Source of the DNA: Mesorhizobium sp. M2D.F.Ca.ET.226.01.1.1
Lineage (GTDB): Bacteria; Pseudomonadota; Alphaproteobacteria; Rhizobiales; Rhizobiaceae
Length of the DNA stretch: 64,000 bases
Direction of reading: 5' to 3'
Assembly: GCF_004022705.2 (NCBI RefSeq)
Contig: NZ_RZOY02000014.1
Coordinates: 1 to 64,000, forward strand
The translations under genes and the position numbers were made by a program. The notes beneath the pieces are model-generated. The model had not been told where the DNA came from. It was given only the letters and a program-made list of their open reading frames with translations, and searched no databases. Of the stretch, positions 28,793 through 38,375 are shown piece by piece (position 1 is the stretch's first letter; each line of letters starts with the position of its first letter).

Positions 28793-30584
28793 GTGAATGA
28801 GCAGGCGCATTCGTGTGCATCGGACGTCGGTGGCACATTCACCGACAGCATCGCATACGACGAGGCTACCCAGACCATAACGGTTTCCAAGGTGTCGACC
28901 ACGCCTGTCAATCGTGCGCAGGGCACCGTGACCGGGCTGAAGCGGGCTCTTCTTCTGCAGGGCGGCACCGGGAGTGAGGTCGTTTACGTCGGCCATGGCA
29001 TGACCACGGCGACGAACGCCGTCATTCAGCGCAAGGGAGCGCGCACGGCCTTCGTGACCAATCGCGGCTTCCGTGATATCCTTCTGATCGGCCGGCAGAA
29101 TCGACCGACACTGTTCGACATTACAATCGTCCGCCCGAGCAACTGGTACCGCGGGACCTCTGCTTCACCGTCCGCGGTCGTCTGGCGCCGGGCGGCACGG
29201 AAATCGAGCCGCTCAACGAGGCGGATGTGCATGAGGTCGCCGCTGCGATCAAGGCGGCCAATGTAGAGGCTGTCGGCGTCCTGTTCCTGCACTCCTATGC
29301 CAATCCGACTCACGAGGAGCGCGTACGCAAGATCCTCGAAGAGTCGCTTCCTGGCGTCGCCATCTGCATCTCCACCGAGATCAATTCGGAATTCCGCGAG
29401 TACGAGCGGGCGTCGACGACGGTCCTGAACGCCTATCTCCGCCCCGTTATGCAGAAAATACCTGGAGTCGCTGCACGGTATGCTCGTAGATGCGCGGGAG
29501 GGGCTCGCGCTTTCCAGCGAAAAGCCAATGATGGTCATGGACGCGGCAGGCGGTCTCATGAGCCTCGACAGCGCGCGGATAAAGCCAGTGCACACAGTCC
29601 TGTCCGGGCCGGCCGGCGGCGTCGTCGCCAGTGCCCATGTGGCCCAACTCGCCGGGATTCCTGACATCATCACCATGGATATCGGCGGCACCTCGACCGA
29701 CATCAGCCTCATCCGCAACGGGCGCCCGGAAATCACGCGTTCGGCGAGCCTGGAGACAGTGCCTATCCGGCTACCGGTCATCGATATCAATGCAATCGGC
29801 GCGGGCGGTGGCTCAATCGCCTGGATCGACGACGGCGGCGCGTTGCGCGTCGGTCCGATGAGTGCGGAAGCCGTGCCGTGGCCAGTCTGCTACGGCCGCG
29901 GCGGGATCCTGCCAACCGTTACCGACGCCAATCTCGTGCTCGGTCGCTTCGACGAGAAGTCGCGACTCGGTGGCGATCTCGGTCTCGATCTGGCGGCTGC
30001 GCGCAAGGTTATCGAGGAAAAGATCGCCAACCCGATCGACCATCATCCGCTCGCAGGTTGCTAAGGCGAACGCGCATCTCGACCATGACGGCGTGCGGCA
30101 GGAAAAGCGCGACATCGAGGTCAAGATCGACGTGCGCTACCTCGGCCAGAGCTACGACCTGCCGATCCTCGTCGACATAACCGATAAGCATTTCTGGGAC
30201 AAGCTTCCGGACAACTTCCACGCCGCCCACGCTGCACGCTTCGGCCATGCGGATCCCTCGAACCCGATCGAAATCGTGGGTATCGGCGTGACCGGCATCG
30301 GCCGGATCGACACGCCGGTCTTGCCGAAGCTCGCCGAGGGAATGTCGCTACCGCCTCCAGCCGCACTCAAGGGATCGCGCAAGATCTATTTCGAGCCGTT
30401 CAATCAGCTCGAAAGGGGCGAATTCCAGGACGCGCCGATCTACGATCGCGCCGCGCTTCTGGCCGGCAACACGATTTGCGGTCCTGCGGTGGTTGAGGAA
30501 ATCTCGGCGACGACCATTCTTTATCCCGGCGACCGATTGACCGTCCATGTGTCCGGCAACATGATCGTTGAGGTTGCGCAATGA
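28793..30584 (+). pseudogene. hyuA-like hydantoinase A pseudogene
   Basis: GTG 28793 opens with SDVGGTFTDSIAYDE, VYVGHGMTTATNAVIQRKGA. The frame breaks near 29145, resumes at about 29227 with VEAVGVLFLHSYANP, FREYERASTTVLNAYLRP, breaks again near 29450 and resumes with MVMDAAGGLMSLDSA, TMDIGGTSTDISLI, NAIGAGGGSIAW. A stop after NPIDHHPLA at 30060 coincides with a missing segment of roughly 100 residues (the FAFGGxGG region); the C-terminal KIDVRYLGQSYDLPI to the end at 30584 is intact. It is a separate lineage from the intact hyuA at 5003-7084, not a recent copy, since residues differ throughout. Confidence 0.85.
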
Positions 30585-32174
30585 CCGGGTTTGATCCCCT
30601 CCGCCTCGAAGTCCTCAAAAACGGCCTTGAAGCGACGGCTCAGGAAATGGGTGTCGTCCTGAAGCTGACATCATTCTCGCCGAACATCAAGGAACGCATG
30701 GATGCCTCCTGCGCGATCTTCGATGCCAAGGCGCAACTCGTTGCGCAGGCTGAGCACGTGCCCGTCCATCTGGGCTCGATGCTGAGGGCGGTTGGTCCGA
30801 CCCTCGCCCTCATTGAACCACTGGCACAGGGTGACGTCGTCATTCTCAACGACCCCTACGTCGGTGGCGCGCATCTGCCCGACATCACGCTAGTCGCTCC
30901 CGTGTTCGTCGAAGGCCGCTGCATCGCCTATGTCGCAACCCGCGCGCATCACTCCGACGTCGGCGGCATGGAGCCGGGCTCGATGCCGGGCCGCTCGACC
31001 GAGATTTTCCAGGAAGGCCTCATCATTCCGCCCGTTCGCCTCTATCGTCAGGGTACCGAGCAGACCGACATTATGGCAATGATCCTCGCCAACGTGCGGA
31101 CGCCGGAAGAGCGTAAGGGCGACATCAACGCCCAGCTCGCAGCGCTCCGGATCGGCATTCGCCGCATTGACGAACTGGCCCATCGCATCGGCTCTCAAAC
31201 GCTCGAAGACGGCTTCGCTGCCATTCTCGACTACACGGAACGTCGCGTGCTGAAGCGGCTAGCCGAACTTCCGAGCGGCAGCTGGACGTCGGAGGACTGC
31301 CTCGACGACGACGGCTCGAGCGACGATCCGGTCGTGATCAAACTGCGCGTGGATGTCATGCCTGATAAGATGGTGCTTGACTTCACCGGGTCTTCGCGCT
31401 TGCGGCGCGGTAACATCAACGCCGTCCAGGCGATGGTTCATTCATCGGTCTTCTACTCCATCAAGATCCTGATGGACCCGACGCTGCCGCCGAATTCCGG
31501 CGTCATGCGCCCGGTCACGATCCTGATTCCTGAGGGCTCGTTTCTCGACGCAAAGATGCCGGCCGCCGTTTGCGCCGCCAACACCGAGACGACGCAGCGT
31601 CTGGCCGACACGGTACTGAAGGCGTTCTCGCAATTCGCGCCGGACCGGATCGCCGCCGCGAGCCAAGGGACGATGAACCTCGTCGGCGTCGGCGGTCGAC
31701 CCGCGCAACGGCAAACCGTACACTTACATTGAGACAATCTGCGGCGGCCAGGGCGGGCGGCCGATGGGCCCTGGCATGAGCGCGGTGCACGCCAACATGT
31801 CGAACACGCTCAACACGCCGATCGAGGCGCTAGAAATCAGCTACCCGATGAGGGTGGAACGCTACGAGCTGCGCGAAAACTCTGGGGGAGAAGGCGCCAA
31901 TCGTGGCGGTGACGGCGTCATCCGCTCGCTGCGTGTCATCGGGCACGAAGCGCGTGTCTCGTTGCAGACCGATCGTCGCCGGTTCAACCCCTATGGCCTG
32001 CATGGTGGCATGGTGGGGGCGACAGAACGCAATTGGATAGAAAAAAAGGGAGAGCTCACGAGGGCGCCCAGCAAGGGAACGATGACCCTCGACGCTGGAG
32101 ATGCGGTCATCCTGGAAACGCCTGGGGGAGGTGGTTGGGGAGCTCCGACCGGTAGAAGAGAACCGAAGGAATGA
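30581..32174 (+). pseudogene. hyuB-like hydantoinase B, broken by one frameshift
   Basis: ATG 30581 overlaps the hyuA-like stop by 4 bp. The frame reads PLRLEVLKNGLEATAQEMGV, NDPYVGGAHLPDITLVAPVF, HHSDVGGMEPGSMPG, and runs to 31695 where one base change in length shifts it; the other frame continues with VDPRNGKPYTYIETICGGQG, LEISYPMRVERYELRENSGG and ends ETPGGGGWG at 32174. About 531 residues would result if repaired, near normal size. With only one lesion this is the least decayed of the hyu relics. Confidence 0.88.
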
Positions 32175-32420
32175 ATTTGAAGGGCTTTGACATTGCCGCA
32201 GCGAAAATCCGGGCGCTGTCGTTCATGGCCGTTTCGCAAGCGTTCTCGGCTGCGGCTCACACACCGACCGGGTGGTGTTTGGCCACGAAACAGCCCGACA
32301 GCTCCGAGGGCAAGACACACAAAGTCTTCGCCGAACAGGTCGAGGAGTATTCCGGCGGCGATCTCATCGTCACTGTCCATCCGTCTGAGCAACTCCACAA
32401 GGAGAACGCAATCGGGCTCG
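32171..32420 (+). pseudogene. TRAP-transporter binding protein (DctP) N-terminal fragment
   Basis: ATG 32171 overlaps the previous stop. After a signal-like stretch (IRALSFMAVSQAFSAAAH) it reads TKQPDSSEGKTHKVFAEQVE, SGGDLIVTVHPSEQLHKENA, the start of a DctP-type solute-binding protein. Homology stops at about 32415, where it is fused to the middle of another hyuB relic (ALGATEIFQEG). The rest of the TRAP system is absent. Confidence 0.7.
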
Positions 32421-33840
32421 AATGCGCTCGGTGCGACCGAGATTTTCCAGGAAGGCTCCGCTTGCCGTTCTTAAGCTCTACGACGGCGGCGTCCTGAACG
32501 AGGCGATCTGGGAGATTATCGGCTTCAACGTCCGCGTCCCAGGTATTGTCCTAGGCGATCTGAAAGGCACAAATGGCTGCCTGCACGGCCGGTCGCCGGT
32601 CCTTCATGGAGTTGCTCGGGCATTATGGCCTGACGGAAATCCTTGCCTACGCGGAGGAACTTCATAATTACGCCGAGCGGCTCACGCGCGCTTAGATCAC
32701 CGAGCTACCCGATGGCGTTTACACATTCACCGATCACATCGACGGGCTCGGCAAAACGCCCGAGCCGATCATCATCAAGTTGGCGGTCACGATCAACGGC
32801 AATCGACTGTCGGTCGACTTCGCTGGATCGTCGAAGCCGGTCAAGGACGGCATCAACACCCCGCTCCCCTTTACCAAAGCAAGTGTCTATACCGCGCTGC
32901 GCTCGGTGATGAAGTCGGAAATACCGAACTGTCGCGGCTTCGAGCGCGCCATAGTCGTCGCCGCGCCGCTTGGCACCGCCGCAATTCCGTGCATCCCGCG
33001 CCCTGCGGCGCGCGCGGAATTACCGGCTACCGAATTATCGATGCGATGTTCGGGGCACTCGCGGCTCCGTTGCCCGATCGCTTCACCGCCGACGGGATGG
33101 GCGGATCGAGCGTCCCGACCTTCGGTGGCTGGCATAACGGCAAGCCCCTATGTCTTCACCGAGACGGTCATGGGCACCTGGGGCGCTGGTCAGTCGCATG
33201 ATGGCCAGGTCGGGGTACCGCACATGGGCGCAACCAGGCGAATGTGCCGATCGAGATGATCGAGGCGAGTTACCCCTCCGCATCCGCAACTACGGCACGG
33301 TCTCCGACACCGGCGGTGCCGTCGCCAGCGCGGTGGCAACTCCTTCATTCGCGAATATGAATTCCTTGGCGAGGATGGCATTTTGTCGCTGCGGTCCGAC
33401 AAGCTCGCCTTCCCGCCGCATGGTCTCTTCGGTGGTGAGGTCGGTGCCGGCCCGGACAGCACGTTGTCGCGCAAGGACGGCGCGAGCGGATCCGCCTGCC
33501 GGTGCTCGTGACCGAGCCCTATGAACTGCTGAAGGGCGATATCTTCCGTCACGTTTCGCCGTCGGGCGGTGGCTATGGCGATCCGCTCGATCGATCGCTC
33601 GACGACATCCGCTACGATCTGCTCGAAGGCTACAGCATGCGCGCTCACCTTGAGGCGAAATACGGCGTGATCTTCACCGACGGCGAGGTCGATGCCGCCA
33701 AAACGTCTGCCGCGCGTGCCCGCTTGCGCAGCGAGCGGGCAATAGCCCAGGCAAAGAGCACCCAGGGCGTCTCGGCTCGTGGCGCCGCCCCTAGGCGATC
33801 GGCCCGAAATACCGGCAGACGTGCTCACCCCCCGACTTAA
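32415..33840 (+). pseudogene. Second hyuB-like remnant, N-terminally truncated, many frameshifts
   Basis: Pieces in order: GATEIFQEG, LKLYDGGVLNEAIWEIIGFN, ELPDGVYTFTDHIDGLGKTP, INTPLPFTKASVYTALRSVM, CGARGITGYRIIDAMFGAL, TETVMGTWGAGQSHDG, EMIEASYP, YEFLGEDGILSLRSDKLAFP, then in one frame from about 33502 LVTEPYELLKGDIFRHVSPS, GGGYGDP, to a stop at 33838. The first third is missing, replaced by the TRAP fragment; at least five frameshifts and a stop at 32695 are seen. It resembles the intact hyuB at 3255-5003 (INTPLPFTKA against NATFPFTKA) more than the neighbour at 30581. Confidence 0.85.
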
Positions 33841-33867
33841 GGCACCCCAAAATCTGTTCCGTGAACA

Positions 33868-33917
33868 ATCTCGCTCCTAGATGACTACGATATACAAACT
33901 GCGTTTGACGCACGTTG
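33868..33917. repeat. Dispersed 50-bp repeat, copy 2 (copy 1 at 26316-26364)
   Basis: Same core as copy 1, here CAAACTGCGTTTG, a dyad CAAA-N5-TTTG. It lies between the hyuB relic and the M20 gene, about 60 bp from the latter's ATG, so it could overlap the promoter. Confidence 0.6.
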
Positions 33918-33979
33918 TTGGCCGATTGATGGTCCTCTGTAACGAATGTGCGGCGGCCAACCCAGCCAGGACTTGATAG

Positions 33980-35143
33980 ATGCAGAAGTTTGAAAATTTG
34001 AGAGAATTGCAATCTGAGGTCGCCGGGTGGCGACGTCATCTGCATCAATACCCAGAGCTCGATTATCGATTGCATAACACGGCCAACTTCGTTGCAGAGA
34101 AGCTGGCTTCTTTCGGTATCAATCACATCGAAACCGGGATTGCTGAGACTGGGGTCGTCGCACTGATCCAAGGCGAAGGCGGAGAGGGTCCGACTGTCGG
34201 CCTGAGGGCAGATATGGACGCCTTACCGATTGCAGAAGCATCAAACAAGCCGTGGTCCTCCCGGGTGCCCGGCAAGATGCATGCCTGCGGCCATGATGGC
34301 CATACAGCTATGCTTCTTGGGGCAGCAAAGCATCTTGCTAAAACGCGGAACTTCAAAGGCACGGTCGCCTTGATCTTCCAGCCAGCTGAAGAAGATGGGC
34401 GAGGCGGTCAGAAGATGGTGCAGGAAGGGATTATGGACCGCTTTGGCATCTCACAGGTCTTTGGCATGCACAACTCGCCGGGTCTCGACGTCGGGAAATT
34501 CGCCATCGCTGATGGGCCAATATTGGCTGCGCTCGATGAGTTCGATATTACGATAAGGGGTAGAGGGGGGCATGCGGCAATCCCACATCTTACAATCGAT
34601 CCGGTCGTTATTGGAGCGCAGATCATTCTCGGGCTGCAGACCTTGGTGTCTCGCTACACAGATCCCACGGAATCGCTCGTCATTTCCGTCACAAAACTGA
34701 GCGCCGCGCAGGCCTACAACATCATCCCCGATACGGTCGAGTTGTCGGGCACTGTTAGGACGCTGCTGCCGAGCATGCGAGACTTCGTCGAGCATCAGAT
34801 TCTGGCGTCCGCTCGAGGCATCGCGCAGGGGTTCGGCGCAGATGTTGAGCTGAAATACCGGCGCCTCGAACCGATGACCATCAATCATACCGAGCAGACT
34901 AGTCTGGCAGTCGCGGCTGCTCGAAACCTCGTCGGCTCGGGTGCCGTGAATGACAAGGTCAAGCCTCTAATGGGCTCAGAAGATTTCGCCTATATGCTCG
35001 AAGCGCGGCCTGGCGCGATGATATGGCTCGGGAACGGATCGACAGCAGCCGTACACAACCCGGCTTACGACTTCAACGACGAAGCCCTCCCTTACGGGAT
35101 TGGCTACTGGATAAGCCTCGTCGAGACGACATTGAAGGCATGA
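33980..35143 (+). CDS. M20-family amidohydrolase (hippurate/N-acyl amino acid hydrolase type)
   Basis: 387 residues. Metal-binding pattern of M20D peptidases: GLRADMDALPI, CGHDGHTAMLLGAAKHLA (Cys and His ligands), QPAEEDGRGGQKM (Glu-Glu), FGMHNSPGLDVG, and MGSEDFAYML near the C-terminus. A dimerisation domain lies in between (about 190-300). It should cleave an N-acyl or N-carbamoyl group from an amino acid in the cytoplasm, a natural next step after hydantoin opening. No signal peptide. ATG 33980 has an AGGA site; no convincing operon partner. Confidence 0.9.
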   Translation: MQKFENLRELQSEVAGWRRHLHQYPELDYRLHNTANFVAEKLASFGINHIETGIAETGVVALIQGEGGEGPTVGLRADMDALPIAEASNKPWSSRVPGKMHACGHDGHTAMLLGAAKHLAKTRNFKGTVALIFQPAEEDGRGGQKMVQEGIMDRFGISQVFGMHNSPGLDVGKFAIADGPILAALDEFDITIRGRGGHAAIPHLTIDPVVIGAQIILGLQTLVSRYTDPTESLVISVTKLSAAQAYNIIPDTVELSGTVRTLLPSMRDFVEHQILASARGIAQGFGADVELKYRRLEPMTINHTEQTSLAVAAARNLVGSGAVNDKVKPLMGSEDFAYMLEARPGAMIWLGNGSTAAVHNPAYDFNDEALPYGIGYWISLVETTLKA

Positions 35144-35479
35144 ACCCCTGTAGCTGACCACTGCCCAGAATTGATCGGAGCGGTAGTCAAGATCCAGAGC
35201 CATCGACCAAACTCTCGACAAAGATAACGTGGACCCGGATGGGTGTCTGGCAAACGGCTCGGAATGAGACCTTGGATGCATGGAAAGAGATGTCTGACGC
35301 ATCTCCAAATGCGCGCTCGCTACTCTCAGGCCAAAGCAGCGGGTGGACGTGTCCATCTGAAAACGCGATAGTGCCGTCCCGGACTCTATATTGGCGAACT
35401 CTGCCCCAAGTAGCGCATACTTAGCGTTCAGCTGGTGTGTGCGCCCATCAATGGCTCTAAATGAATCGAGCGAAGTGAA
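35144..35479. other. Promoter-proximal region of the methylaspartate ammonia-lyase gene
   Basis: No gene recognised. Bases 35346-35422 are one copy of a dispersed repeat, whose other copy is at 38177-38253. The remaining sequence shows no motif. Confidence 0.4.
35346..35422. repeat. Dispersed repeat, copy A (copy B at 38177-38253)
   Basis: Both copies share gacg-g-ccatctg-aaacgcgat, then cgtcc and the perfectly matching tatattggcgaact, followed by tagcgcatact/tcgcgcatact. Copy A ends about 60 bp before the GTG of the ammonia-lyase gene; copy B ends 60 bp before a DoeB-like stub. The equal spacing suggests a duplicated promoter or operator. Confidence 0.65.
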
Positions 35480-36733
35480 GTGCAGATCAAAGACGTCCTT
35501 CTTGCGCCTGGCAACGGCGCGTTCTTTTATGACGATCAAGCTGCCATTAGGTCCGGCGCGACCCAGGACGGCTTCATCTATGTCGGCACACCGACTACGC
35601 CTGGGTTTGATCGAATTCGCATTCCGGCATCGTCGCTCAGTGTCGGGCTGGTTCTTACCGACGAAACCGTCGTTTGGGGCGACATGATGAACGTCCAGTA
35701 CTCCGGTGCAGGTGGACGCGGCCTTGTGTTCGACACCAATCAAATCTCGGATCTTACCTCACGCGCTGTCGTACCGCGGCTTCTTGATGTCGATGCCACT
35801 CAGTTTCGTGATTCCTGCACGAACGCTTTTCAGCTCGTCGAACATCGGCGTCTACCTCTGGCTATAGAGTATGGCGTCAGCCAAGCTCTTCTTCGCGCAG
35901 CCGCCCATCTCCACCGTAAGACGATGGCAGAGATCATATGTAGTGAGTTCGGGCTGCAGTTACCCACGTCCCGAGTCCCAATTTACTGCCAGAGCGGTGA
36001 CTCGCGAGAAATCAACGTCGACAAAATGGTTTTGAAAGCCGTGGATGTGCTTCCCCACGGTCTGATCAACTCACGGCAGAAATTCGGCATCGACGGGCAA
36101 GCCTTCATGGAGTTCGTGAAGTGGGTTGCAACGCGTACGCGCCAAATCGGCCGCCCGGGGTATCATCCGGTGCTGCATTTCGATGTGTATGGCTGGATCG
36201 GCCAGGAAATCGGCCTGGAGCCGCAAAGCATCGCCGACTTTATCTGCAAGGTTGCAGATACGGTCCCGGATTTCACGCTCAACATCGAGTCCCCGGCGGA
36301 TTTTGGTTCGACGCAAGCTCAAATTGAGAACTACGCCAAGATCGTATCGATCTTGGACAACCGGGGCTCCAACGCACGCCTTGTCGTGGATGAGAGATGC
36401 AATACGCTTGAAGATATTCGGCTCTTCGCAGAAGCGAAAGCCACGCATCTTGTCCAGATCAAGACGCCCGATGTCGGTTCAATTGCCGACACAGCGCGGG
36501 CCGTTCTCCTCTGCAAGAAAAACAAGGTCGGAGCGTATGTCGGAGGAAGCTGTACCGAGACAGATCTCTCCGCCCAAGCTTCTGTCCACGTATCCGTGGC
36601 AACCCAGGCCGACATGATGCTTGCAAAGCCCGGAATGGGTGTCGACGAGGCATTCTCAATTGTCGGGAACGAACAAAGCCGGTTGCTTGCGATGCTGGAC
36701 CGTCGCCGGTCTCAAGCCATAAACGTTGGATGA
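35480..36733 (+). CDS. mal: Methylaspartate ammonia-lyase
   Basis: 417 residues, enolase superfamily. It should interconvert 3-methylaspartate and mesaconate plus ammonia. Conserved elements: YCQSGDSREINVDKMVLK, VDVLPHGLIN (His corresponding to the general acid), HFDVYGWIG and IESPADFG and VVDERCN (three Mg ligands Asp, Glu, Asp), VQIKTPDVG with the catalytic Lys328, and YVGGSCTETDLSAQASVHV. All key residues are present. The start is GTG 35480; no ATG is available in frame. A CaiB-type CoA-transferase begins 15 bp downstream, so the pair is probably an operon. Glutamate mutase, the usual source of methylaspartate, is not in the window. Confidence 0.92.
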   Translation: MQIKDVLLAPGNGAFFYDDQAAIRSGATQDGFIYVGTPTTPGFDRIRIPASSLSVGLVLTDETVVWGDMMNVQYSGAGGRGLVFDTNQISDLTSRAVVPRLLDVDATQFRDSCTNAFQLVEHRRLPLAIEYGVSQALLRAAAHLHRKTMAEIICSEFGLQLPTSRVPIYCQSGDSREINVDKMVLKAVDVLPHGLINSRQKFGIDGQAFMEFVKWVATRTRQIGRPGYHPVLHFDVYGWIGQEIGLEPQSIADFICKVADTVPDFTLNIESPADFGSTQAQIENYAKIVSILDNRGSNARLVVDERCNTLEDIRLFAEAKATHLVQIKTPDVGSIADTARAVLLCKKNKVGAYVGGSCTETDLSAQASVHVSVATQADMMLAKPGMGVDEAFSIVGNEQSRLLAMLDRRRSQAINVG

Positions 36734-36748
36734 AAAGCACGGTGTCGC

Positions 36749-38077
36749 ATGCAAAACGCTCTTGAGGGGATCACTGTCGTAGCCGTGGAGCAGGCCGTGG
36801 CCGCGCCTTATGCATCGTCTCGCCTTGCCGATGCCGGCGCCCGGGTGATCAAAGTCGAAAGGCCCGAAGGGGACTTCGCGCGCAACTACGACAAACTGGT
36901 GCGGGAACAGAGCGCTTACTTCGTCTGGCTCAACCGGGGTAAGGAGTCGGTCTGTCTGGACCTGAGGTCGGAGGCGGACCGCGCCGTCCTGGACACGCTC
37001 GTTGCCAGTGCTGACGTTTTTATCCAGAATCTGAAGCCGGGCAGCATCGAAAAACTGGGTTTCGGGTCTGCGGATCTCCGTCGTCGTTTTTCGCGGCTGA
37101 TCACCTGCGACATCTCTGGTTTCGGGGAGAAAGGCCCGTATGCCCATTTGAAGGCTTATGATCTCATCGTCCAGGCTGAAACAGGTCTGTGCGCGATCAC
37201 CGGCACCCAACAGGGACCGGCGCGTGTAGGGGTCTCGGTTTGCGACATCTCGGCGGGCATGACGGCGCATAGTGCCATTCTTCAGGCACTCTATTACCGC
37301 GAGGTTACCGGCAAAGGGACCAGCATTCAGGTGTCACTGTTCGATGCCGTCGCCGACTGGATGAACGTGCCGGTTCTGCAACATGACTATAGCGGCTACC
37401 ACACGGCACGCGCTGGCGTGAAACACCCGTCGCTTGCGCCGTATGGCGCCTATCGTTGTGCCGATGGCAAAGACGTCATCTTTTCGGTTCAGAATGACCG
37501 CGAATGGGTAAATTTCTGCGAGAAATTCCTGAAGCAGCCGGCGCTCACGCGCGCACCTGGTTTTGCCGATAATATGGAGCGCCTCGGTCACGGGGCGCAA
37601 CTTGATGAGATCATTGAACTGCGTTTTTCCGAACTATCCTGCCACGAAGCAATGCAGGAGCTTGAGGCAGCCGGTTTGGCATATGGCCGACTGAACGAAG
37701 TGGCGGATCTTTCAAAGCATCCCCATCTTCGCAGGGTCGAGGTCGTCACACCCGAAGGAACTGTCGAGACGATAGCGCCTGCGGCGATCTTCAACTCGGA
37801 GCGCCCCTCGCTGCGCCCAGTGCCGGGTCTTGGCGCGCATACAGAGACTATCCGGGAAGAGGTTCTGGGGCGTTTGCGCGATACGGGCCACGTTTCTGGC
37901 AGCTCTGCGGTCTCGGCCATGCGGGAAAATACCAAGCGTTGCGCGGCCGAGGGGCTAGCGAAGGAAGTCGGGCGGCTCGGGGCCCAGCCCTTAACCATGA
38001 GATCATCACCTGGAGACCCAGAGGACCTTCTCCGGCCGCCGGTGTCATATATTTCCCTCCTCGCTGTACCACCATGA
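36749..38077 (+). CDS. CaiB/BaiF-type CoA-transferase (family III), possibly acting on mesaconate
   Basis: 442 residues. N-terminal LEGITVVAVEQAVAAPYASS, RLADAGARVIKVERPEGD, NRGKESVCLDLR, then QNLKPGSIEKLG, the catalytic Asp138 in AYDLIVQAETGL, and DISAGMTAHSAILQAL. These are all family III signatures. Family homology ends about residue 380 (EEVLGRL); the last 60 residues (DTGHVSGSSAV onward) look like read-through of noncoding DNA, so the native stop was probably lost. Being directly behind methylaspartate ammonia-lyase, it may activate mesaconate to its CoA ester, as the archaeal mesaconate CoA-transferase does; that is inference. Confidence 0.87.
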   Translation: MQNALEGITVVAVEQAVAAPYASSRLADAGARVIKVERPEGDFARNYDKLVREQSAYFVWLNRGKESVCLDLRSEADRAVLDTLVASADVFIQNLKPGSIEKLGFGSADLRRRFSRLITCDISGFGEKGPYAHLKAYDLIVQAETGLCAITGTQQGPARVGVSVCDISAGMTAHSAILQALYYREVTGKGTSIQVSLFDAVADWMNVPVLQHDYSGYHTARAGVKHPSLAPYGAYRCADGKDVIFSVQNDREWVNFCEKFLKQPALTRAPGFADNMERLGHGAQLDEIIELRFSELSCHEAMQELEAAGLAYGRLNEVADLSKHPHLRRVEVVTPEGTVETIAPAAIFNSERPSLRPVPGLGAHTETIREEVLGRLRDTGHVSGSSAVSAMRENTKRCAAEGLAKEVGRLGAQPLTMRSSPGDPEDLLRPPVSYISLLAVPP

Positions 38078-38176
38078 ACCAACTTACGAGACGGCGCTGA
38101 GCGTCGTTCGCGCGGCGCGGGAGAGTGTTTCATTCAGGACGACCTTGCGAGCGGCGAAGCAGCGCGGTTTCCTAGG

Positions 38177-38253
38177 GACGGGCCATCTGCAAACGCGATG
38201 ATATCGTCCAGAATTTTATATTGGCGAACTGAACACCACGTCGCGCATACTCG
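38177..38253. repeat. Dispersed repeat, copy B (copy A at 35346-35422)
   Basis: See the first copy for the shared pattern. It precedes the DoeB-like stub at 38313. Confidence 0.65.
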
Positions 38254-38312
38254 CAGCTAGCGGGACAAACGCCCGCCCGCAGAGATATGCTCCGGCGCCT
38301 GCAATAAGCGAA

Positions 38313-38375
38313 ATGCCACATCTTACCTTCGATCTCGATGTGACTGGCGTGAGCATGGGTCCTGCTGGTGAATGA
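38313..38375 (+). pseudogene. N-terminal stub of a DoeB-like deacylase, second relic
   Basis: ATG 38313 reads MPHLTFDLDVTGVSMG, matching the start of the intact protein at 423, then frameshifts and stops at 38373. An alternative frame continues LLVNEEASLGPLV for a few codons before a stop. No further part of the gene follows. Confidence 0.7.
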
